From positions 1-54,959 of the forward strand of contig NZ_WJFC01000083.1 in assembly GCF_009725235.1 (NCBI RefSeq): a stretch of DNA of 54,959 bases, in the 5' to 3' direction. The number at the start of each line of letters is the position of its first letter. The first letter of the stretch is position 1. The position numbers and the translations under genes are program-made. Origin of the DNA: Scytonema sp. UIC 10036. GTDB taxonomy: Bacteria > Cyanobacteriota > Cyanobacteriia > Cyanobacteriales > Nostocaceae. Below the pieces are notes generated by a model that worked only from the letters and a program-made list of their open reading frames with translations, did not search any database and was not told where the DNA came from. Shown here one piece after another: positions 1 to 6,500 of this stretch.

Positions 1-79
1 TAAAATTTGTTATGAAGTTAAGAAATTTTATTCACTTTGTTCGGGAATACCAAGTTATCAACATTTTAGGAGATAACTA

Positions 80-664
80 ATGGCATCAAAAGATGAGCTG
101 CAAAGTACTTTGAAAGAAAAATTTAGTATCAATAAGAATATCAGTCAGCCCCTTACTAAGGAAGAGTGTGAAAGACTAATCAAGCTTCTTGAGAGTGAAC
201 CTAGTGCTGTAAAGCTCGTTGACTCTTATGCTAACAAAAACTCTACTCTGGGACGTAATAATTCTAGTTACGCTAGGGCACGCAATCAAGCAGAACATAA
301 ATTGGCGGCTTTACAAACAGAATACCTTGAGTTAGAAAAATCTATTGCGTCTATAGAGGAAGCTAAAACAAATCTTGAAAATAGAAAGAGGCTTTTAGAG
401 GAAGAACAGAAAAAGCTTCAAGATGAAGTTGAAAACTTAACTTCTAAAAATCAGTCACTATCTTCTAAAGTTCAGACCTTAACAACTCAAAATGACGAGA
501 TTATGAATGCTAATGCACAGTTGAAGAAAGATAACAAAAATTTAAAAAATATAGTCGATCAAATTAAACTTAAGTTGGCAAGAGATACAAAAGAACTTCT
601 TCAGTATGAAGATAACGAGATCCGAAAAGCCATAATTAGGCTATTTAGATGGACATTGGGATAA
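80..664 (+). CDS. Coiled-coil protein of unknown function, first gene of the HNH operon
   Basis: 194 aa, no recognised family. Residues 1-60 look globular and charged; about 65-165 is a long heptad-rich coiled coil (runs of E, K, L, Q and N); the last 25 residues (EIRKAIIRLFRWTLG) form a basic-aromatic tail. There is no signal peptide or membrane helix, so it is probably cytoplasmic. A good ribosome-binding site (AGGAGA, about 68-73) supports the ATG at 80. The next gene starts 12 bases downstream and the third overlaps it, so the three are probably one transcript. A scaffolding or sensor role beside the nuclease is inference only. Confidence 0.75.
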   Translation: MASKDELQSTLKEKFSINKNISQPLTKEECERLIKLLESEPSAVKLVDSYANKNSTLGRNNSSYARARNQAEHKLAALQTEYLELEKSIASIEEAKTNLENRKRLLEEEQKKLQDEVENLTSKNQSLSSKVQTLTTQNDEIMNANAQLKKDNKNLKNIVDQIKLKLARDTKELLQYEDNEIRKAIIRLFRWTLG

Positions 665-676
665 GGAACCAAACTG

Positions 677-1117
677 ATGGCAAGCCTAAAAAAACAAAAA
701 AGAAATTTCAACGGCATGAGTTATGGGGAGTTACAAAGTACTAACTCAAAGAACCGAAGTCAACTCAAAAAAGAACATCAGAAGTGGTTAAAAGATAATG
801 GCTATAAAAATGTTGGATGGGATAATGTTATCAACCTTTACAAAAAAAATGAGGAGTTTCTAGAGAAATCCCAATTTGAGGATATGACTCTAGAGGAACT
901 TTTCTTAGAAGCCGATCGCATTGGTAATAAGTATCTCACTCCCAATGAGATAGAAGAGTTTAACCAGCAGTTGTCTAAGGAAGTTGCTGAGATTGGAGAT
1001 CTAATAGAGCAGCAATTTCCCGATACTGAGATTGAAATTATTGACTATAGCAATACAATAACTAAGAAATCTCGGCAGCAACGCAATCAAAAGACATACC
1101 GCACAACTAAACTTTAG
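677..1117 (+). CDS. Small charged protein sharing a motif with the downstream HNH nuclease
   Basis: 146 aa, no recognised family, very Lys/Asn/Glu-rich. The N-terminal 60 residues are basic. Residues about 67-95 (LEELFLEADRIGNKYLT then an acidic helix) match residues 7-38 of the next protein (LKELFELADKIGNK then LTRQDLEDY). The C-terminus is basic and probably disordered. AAGGA just upstream of the ATG at 677 serves as a ribosome-binding site. Its stop codon TAG shares one base with the GTG start of the HNH gene, implying translational coupling. The shared motif suggests a partner or dock for the nuclease, or an ancient duplication; neither is shown directly. Confidence 0.75.
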   Translation: MASLKKQKRNFNGMSYGELQSTNSKNRSQLKKEHQKWLKDNGYKNVGWDNVINLYKKNEEFLEKSQFEDMTLEELFLEADRIGNKYLTPNEIEEFNQQLSKEVAEIGDLIEQQFPDTEIEIIDYSNTITKKSRQQRNQKTYRTTKL

Positions 1118-1578
1118 TGAGGGATACCGTGGATTTTGAAGGCAAAGAGCTTAAAGAGTTATTTGAGTTAGCAGACAAGATTGGCAACAAGCGATATAAC
1201 CGACTGACTCGCCAGGATCTTGAGGATTACAAGAAATTTGATAACTGGCGATATATTAATGGTGACAGCGAGTGTGGGACGACAAAGGAAAGTCAGGATT
1301 GGGCAAAGGAGCATTCAGATTGGGACTGTCCAATTTGTGGAGATAGATTCTCTGAATGTGGTGGTAGGACAATTGACCATAAATTACCGCGATCGCAGTA
1401 TCCTTGGTTGTCAATGGACTTTAGAAATTTTTGGGTAATTTGCAGAGCTTGCAACGAACAGAAAGGGGAGATGCATTGGTTTGAGTACGAGCATTATATG
1501 TTCGTTCATCATCCCAATTTATTGCCTGCTATACAGGATGCACGTCCTACCCAATTGTTAAAGTCGTTGAGGGAATAA
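1117..1578 (+). CDS. HNH endonuclease
   Basis: 153 aa, starting with GTG at 1117, one base into the previous stop. Residues 7-38 carry the motif shared with the upstream protein. Residues about 68-120 form an HNH fold: zinc knuckle CPIC (71-74), the catalytic IDHKLPRS segment (Asp87-His88), an Asn near 104, and a second knuckle CRAC (109-112) followed by NEQKG. All expected metal and catalytic positions are present, so an active DNA nuclease is plausible. Family knowledge: HNH proteins of this size occur as restriction enzymes, toxins, phage packaging nucleases or homing enzymes. No phage terminase or methylase lies nearby. The operon with a coiled-coil protein favours a conflict or mobile function (inference). 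Confidence 0.85.
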   Translation: MRDTVDFEGKELKELFELADKIGNKRYNRLTRQDLEDYKKFDNWRYINGDSECGTTKESQDWAKEHSDWDCPICGDRFSECGGRTIDHKLPRSQYPWLSMDFRNFWVICRACNEQKGEMHWFEYEHYMFVHHPNLLPAIQDARPTQLLKSLRE

Positions 1579-1584
1579 GTTATA

Positions 1585-1617
1585 CCATTTTAGATTTTGG
1601 ATTTTAGATTTTGGATT
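1585..1617. repeat. Short ATTTTGG/ATTTTAG heptamer repeat
   Basis: About four tandem copies of a heptamer of the form TTTTGGA/TTTTAGA. It belongs to the same family as the longer arrays near 46.1 kb and 49.1 kb. Noncoding, and typical of the short tandemly repeated repetitive sequences of filamentous cyanobacteria. Confidence 0.6.
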
Positions 1618-1703
1618 GAGCAAGTCGCAGCTAGACTTGATTTGGACTAACTATTTGTTGCATTCTTAGCTAAAACAATCATATGCCTCACATCTTACCC
1701 CCC

Positions 1704-1913
1704 TTAGTCCCCCGCTTGTATCCAGCAATCTGCTGCTGCTTGCGATTGCCCACACATCAAATAACAGCGTGCAGCATTTGACCAGTTTTTGGCGCTTTGG
1801 TAGCACAGAGCGGCTTTTTCCCAATCAGCAAGAGGTTCTTGGCTTCTATCCTGTTTTAATAGGTTTAACCCTGCTTGCAATTCAGTTTTTTGTAAAATTG
1901 GGATGCTCCCGCT
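1704..1913 (-). pseudogene. TPR-like C-terminal gene remnant
   Basis: The minus strand is open for about 68 codons with no start codon and a stop immediately upstream. The translation looks like tetratricopeptide or similar helical repeats: ADWEKAALCYQSAKNW, NAARCYLMCGQSQAA, ADCWIQAGD. Such repeats end large signalling proteins in cyanobacteria. The rest of the gene is absent, so this is read as a relic. It accounts for most of the 380-base spacer between the HNH operon and the toxin-antitoxin pair. Confidence 0.45.
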
Positions 1914-1960
1914 TTATGATTAAAATAGGGTAAAAAAATTAATTATTTAGAGAAAAAACT

Positions 1961-2227
1961 ATGTATATCCAACTTAAACCTGAACACGAGCAATTTATTC
2001 AAGCACAAGTTGCAAGTGGTAGATATACGAATCCTGAAGAAGTTGTAGCTAAAGCGTTAAAACTACTGGAAGAATGGGACAAGGGTTATAAGGATTGGGA
2101 AGAAGAAACTCGACAAAAACTGGCTGTTGGACTTGCTCAAATTGAACGGGGAGAGGTGCTTGATAGTGAGGTAGTAATTGCTCGGCTGGAAGGAAAGTTA
2201 CAAAAAGCCCGTGAGGGTCAAGAATAA
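1961..2227 (+). CDS. ParD-like antitoxin (ribbon-helix-helix)
   Basis: 88 aa. Residues 1-45 form the ribbon-helix-helix fold typical of ParD/CopG antitoxins: a short strand (MYIQLKPEH), then FIQAQVASGRYTNPEEVVAKALKLLEE with the conserved G-x-Y-x-x-x-x-E-V segment. The C-terminal half is acidic and helical, as expected for the part that wraps the toxin. Its stop shares one base with the start of the toxin gene, the usual coupling in such operons. By family it should neutralise the toxin and repress its own promoter. Confidence 0.85.
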   Translation: MYIQLKPEHEQFIQAQVASGRYTNPEEVVAKALKLLEEWDKGYKDWEEETRQKLAVGLAQIERGEVLDSEVVIARLEGKLQKAREGQE

Positions 2228-2532
2228 TGCAATACTCTATTTCATTAGAAGCCAGTCGTGATTTGGATGATATTTTAGATTATTTCCTAACTCGTGATAT
2301 CGAAGCAGGTGAACGATTCCTTCGGGAGTTTAATAAAAAGTGTCAATATCTTACAAGATTTCCAAATATTGGAAGAAGTTACTCAAATTTTGATCCAACA
2401 CTTAGAGGAATACCTTTAAATAGCTATATTATTTTTTATCGATTATTTGAAGATAAACTTGTGATTGCACGGGTGGTTAGCGGTTATCGAGATTTAGAAT
2501 CTTTGTTTTCTGACTCAAATTTGGATAAATAG
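2227..2532 (+). CDS. RelE/ParE-family toxin
   Basis: 101 aa, the normal family length. It begins with a strand then ASRDLDDILDYF, the paired helix of the RelE/ParE fold, followed by FPNIGRSYSNFDPTLRGIPLNSYIIFYRLFEDKLVIARVVSG, which contains the family's R-G-x-P-x-x-x-Y-x-I-F-Y core and the terminal strand with Arg. It partners the ParD-like gene it overlaps. ParE members poison gyrase and RelE members cleave mRNA; the pairing with a ParD-type antitoxin favours ParE, but the target cannot be settled here. No truncation is seen. Confidence 0.85.
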   Translation: MQYSISLEASRDLDDILDYFLTRDIEAGERFLREFNKKCQYLTRFPNIGRSYSNFDPTLRGIPLNSYIIFYRLFEDKLVIARVVSGYRDLESLFSDSNLDK

Positions 2533-2666
2533 TTCTTGTGGATTGAGTGTCTTCACCTGTCTGAATGTAGCGTATTGAATTGCAAACCCTGTATGTAATA
2601 CCATTTTACGAAAAGGATGATACAAATCGAAAACGTAAAGACTAAACACCATTGTATCAATCACCA

Positions 2667-2804
2667 TCAGGGCCGTCCAACGGATTTCCAAGTCTGTACC
2701 CGACTTTCTGATTCCATCGGTAACGTTTCCGCCCGTTGACGAATACGAGTCAGCACTTGTTCGCGTTGACCATAGCGTTTTTGCAATAAATCGCGGATTG
2801 TCCA
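2667..2804 (-). pseudogene. Truncated copy of the neighbouring small gene at 2853-3104
   Basis: About 125 bases nearly identical to the start of the gene at 2853-3104. The matching frame reads DLLQKRYGQREQVLTRIRQR, then ETLPMESESR and QTWKSVG, ending at a TGA. It has no start codon and a stop lies directly upstream, so it is a dead copy in the same orientation. The longer overlapping reading frame (2515-2805) translates the repeat out of frame and is not believed. Downstream of the fragment the same strand reads a hydrophobic segment (MVFSLYVFDLYHPFR) that may be another relic. Confidence 0.5.
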
Positions 2805-2852
2805 TTAGAAATAAATAATTTTCACATTATTAGAGAGACGCAAGCACGCTCA

Positions 2853-3104
2853 TTAATTTTTAATCTCGTCCTGCTTGTATTCTTTGCCATAACGGTAAGG
2901 AGTATCATGATTCGAGTCGTCATTTTGGTTCCAGAGAGCCAGCAGCCTTGTAGAACCATCGGGATGACATCCAACGGATTTCCAAGTCTGTATCCGACTT
3001 TCTGATTCCATCGGTAACGTCTCCGCCCGTTGACGAATACGAGTCAGCACTTGTTCGCGTTGACTATAGCGTTTTTGCAGTAAATCGTAGACTTCTTGCT
3101 CCAT
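2853..3104 (-). CDS. Small hypothetical protein
   Basis: 83 aa, not recognised. It begins MEQEVYDLLQKRYSQREQVL, a charged amphipathic helix, then a stretch with ETLPMESESR and a polar C-terminus. Its first half is duplicated as a dead fragment 50 bases downstream on the same strand, so the region has been rearranged. Upstream on the same strand another eroded reading frame (GIKRLAEHK) runs into this gene, which may therefore be the surviving part of something longer. Real expression is uncertain. Confidence 0.4.
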   Translation of the reverse strand: MEQEVYDLLQKRYSQREQVLTRIRQRAETLPMESESRIQTWKSVGCHPDGSTRLLALWNQNDDSNHDTPYRYGKEYKQDEIKN

Positions 3105-3322
3105 CGAAATTCTCTTTATGTTCCGCCAACCGTTTAATGCCCTCGACTAAGTCCTAATGATAATTAAACCATTGAGTTGGTATAAAATGCGATTAAATAT
3201 AAATACGGAAGAAAGTATTGATAATAATTACTGTAAAAGTTTTGCCATCCATGAATTGATTAAGAATTGTATTGATTTTCTGGAAACAGTGGAGAGAATT
3301 AGCTATCTATAGGAATCCTCTT

Positions 3323-3502
3323 TTTTCTCTGCGTACTCAGCGCCTCTGCGGTTTAATAAATTACTTTTGAACCGCAGAGGACGCAGAGGACGCAGAGGTA
3401 AGGAGAGAGAGCTATTAATTTCCTGAAGTTTTTATCTACTTTGACAGGGCGCTTCTGTGTCTACCTTACAAAAATAGATATTTTAGAGCGGAAAGGGAGT
3501 AA
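3323..3502. repeat. Dispersed repeat with CTCTGCG / CGCAGAG arms and a GGAAAGGGAGTAA end
   Basis: The 450 bases before the macroglobulin gene contain no gene I can support. They hold an inverted pair (CTCTGCGTACTCAGC..CTCTGCGG and GAACCGCAGAGGACGCAGAG) and, near 3486-3502, the tail GCGGAAAGGGAGTAA. The same building blocks recur near 9425-9501, 14014-14148 and 45846-45954, marking a dispersed noncoding repeat family. Confidence 0.55.
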
Positions 3503-3560
3503 CGAGTGATTAATTCCTCTCCCTCTAACTACTAACAACCAACCACCAACCAATCCCTCT

Positions 3561-6500
3561 ATGTTCCCCAAACTTTTTCTACGCTTCCTGCTGATTCTGA
3601 CACTTTTAATAGGAATAGCAGGGTGTGGTTTTGTCAGCTTTGCCCCAAAAAAAGAGAAGCTTCCTACAGTTTCTATACTTAACCCACCACAGTTACCAGA
3701 CTGGATAGAACAGATAAGCCCATTGAGTGATAGCGAACCTCTTAACCAAATCCGCATCCGGTTTAAAGAGGCTTTAATTCCAGTTGAGAGTCTTGACAGC
3801 ACAGAACAACAGGGTTTGTTGCAAAAATTTGAAATAGTACCATCTATCCCAGGTCATTTTCGATTTTTGACACCACGTATGGTGGGATTTCAACTAGAGG
3901 AAGCACTTCCAAAAGCAACGCGATTTCAAGTGACGCTCAAAGCAGGTTTGGCAGATTTAAAAAATCACCGCCTCGATCGAGATTTAGCTTGGACTTTCAA
4001 TACCGAACTTATCAAACTCACTGGGTTACCTGGCAAAAATCCGATTGAGAAGGATGAAATCGAACCAATAGATTTACAGCAGAAATTACAATTCACTTCT
4101 AATACGGAATTAAATTTAGCTTCTGTGCGATCGCATTTACAACTTCTTGAAGAAGGCAAAACTAAGAGTATAACTTTCAAAGTAGAATTGGCAAAAGAAG
4201 AAAAGCTCTCAGAACCTCAAGACCCTTTAGAAAAATTTGACCCTTCATCTCGTCAATGGATTTATAATTTAATTCCTCAAGAAAATTTACAAAAAGGAAC
4301 TAATTATCGTCTGGAATTTTCTCCAGGGTTACTTCCTGCTTATGGCAATTTACCCAGCGAACAAGCGTTTGCGAGTAAGCTATCAACTTATTCTCCTTTA
4401 GAATTTAAGGGAATCCAGTTTTACGGTCAACCCGATGCAGGTGGAACTTATGGTAGATTTGTTCAAGGTGCTCCCCAACTTGTATTTAATAATGAATTAG
4501 TGGCAAGTTCCGTTATTGAAAATATTAAAATTAATCCTACACCAAAAGCTATTTCTCGACTCATCCAAGCTAACGACCGAGAAAAATTTATTCTTATTAA
4601 TCCTTATGCCTTAACACCTTCAACAAGTTATACAATAACTATTGGTGCAAATATTAAAGATAAATTCGGGCAAACTCTAGGTAAGCCTGTTACGGTTAAG
4701 TATGAAACAGGAGATTTAGCTGGGGATATATGGGTTCCTGAAAGTTTGAATATTTTTCCATCAGGGAAAAACTTAAAACTCAATATTTCTACAGTCAATC
4801 TGCCAGATTCTAATTATAAAGCCGCTTATCAAGTTGTTCAACCAACAGATTTGGTTTATTTTAATTCTGCTTATCCTAAAGGCGAAGGTAACGATCTATT
4901 ACCCAAAATCTCTGAGTGGAAAAGCTTTAAGGTATCGGAGAAAAAAAATCAGTCCTTGGAATTGAGCGTTCCCATACGAGAAAAACTGGGTGCTGCTACC
5001 GGAATGTTAGCTTATGGGGTGCAAGCACGCACAAATACGTATCAGGAAAATGGGAAGGAACTTTGGCGAGAACCTACGTTTTATGGTATGGTTCAAATGA
5101 CTAATTTGGGCGTCTTTACACAGTGGTTTCCAGAGTCAGGCTTAATTCGAGTTCACCATCTTTCTAATGGCTCACCTGTAAAAGCGGCTGATATAGCAAT
5201 TTATCAATCCAAATTAGAGGCAAAATCGCGTCCTCAACCCATACCTTGCGCTTCTGGGAAAACTGATGAAAATGGAACTTTGAGGCTCACCCGTGACGAT
5301 TTACGAGAATGCTTTGCAGGTTCTCAAAGTTCTACCAAAGAACCTTTATTACTTGTTATTGCACGAGAAGATCGAGATTGGGCTTTTGCTCGTACTGAAG
5401 AATATAGCGGTGCTTATGGCTACGGAGTTGACGCCAGTTGGGAAGATGGCAAATTGTTATCCCGTGGAGTCATTTTTCCAGATAGACAGTTGTATCAACC
5501 AGGAGAAAAGGCTTGGTTCACGGGTTTTGCTGATTACTTACAAAATGGAGAATTCAAACAGGATAAAAATTCCATTTACCAGTTAACTCTTCTAGCTCCA
5601 GATGGACAAAAGACAGATTTAGGGGCTAAAACCACGAATGAATTTGGGACGTTTTCTCTAGAGTTAGCGATCGCAAAAACTCAACTTCTTGGCTACTATA
5701 CAATCCAAGCCAAAGGAAAAAACGGACAAGAAATTTCTGGAGAGTTTCGCGTTGCTGAGTTTAATCCGCCCAATTTCAAAGTAGACCTGAATTTAGATAA
5801 AGAAGTTGCTTTTCTTAATGATACAATAGAAGCTAAATCTACAAGTCAATATTTATTTGGCTCTCCTGTAGAAGGAGGACAAGCTAAATATGTTGTGACT
5901 CGCCAGCAGACGAATTTTATTCCCAAAGGATGGGAGGAATTTACATTTGGCAGACAGTGGTTTTGGCCAGAAGAACCCCCTTCTTTACCGAGCGATGTTT
6001 TGCAAACAAATGCCGTACTTGATGCTAATGGACAAAGCAGTCAAACGGTGATGGCAAAAGATTTGCCTTATCCAACGATCTACCGGGTTGATATTCAAGT
6101 CTCAGATGTTTCCAACTTATCGGTGGCAAATGCCAAAACATTTACCGCATTACCCAGCCATCAACTCATTGGGTTAAAAAGTAATTTTGTTGGTGAAGCT
6201 GGTCAAGATTTTCCTTTTGAGGTTATTGTGACTGACCATACAGGAAAACCGCGAGAAGGTCAACGGGTATTGTTGGAACTTCAACAAATGAAGTATAACA
6301 GTGTGACTCAATTAGTCGAAGGGAGTGCAACAGGGAAAACCCAAGTTGAATATAAAACAGTAGAAAAAGCAGAAATTACATCAACAAATAAACCGCAATC
6401 CGTAACGCTCAAACCCAATGAATCCGGTTCTTATCGCATTAGAGCAAATTTTAGCGATGCAAGAAATGACGTAAGCGCAACGGATATCCAAATTTGGGTG

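Noticed and set aside
2515..2805. 96-codon minus-strand open frame
   Set aside because: Its first half translates the duplicated fragment in the wrong frame compared with the parent gene at 2853-3104, so it is not a protein of that family.
5293..5586. 97-codon frame inside the macroglobulin gene, and other frames within long genes
   Set aside because: Shadow of the well-supported long coding region, no independent start signal or domain.
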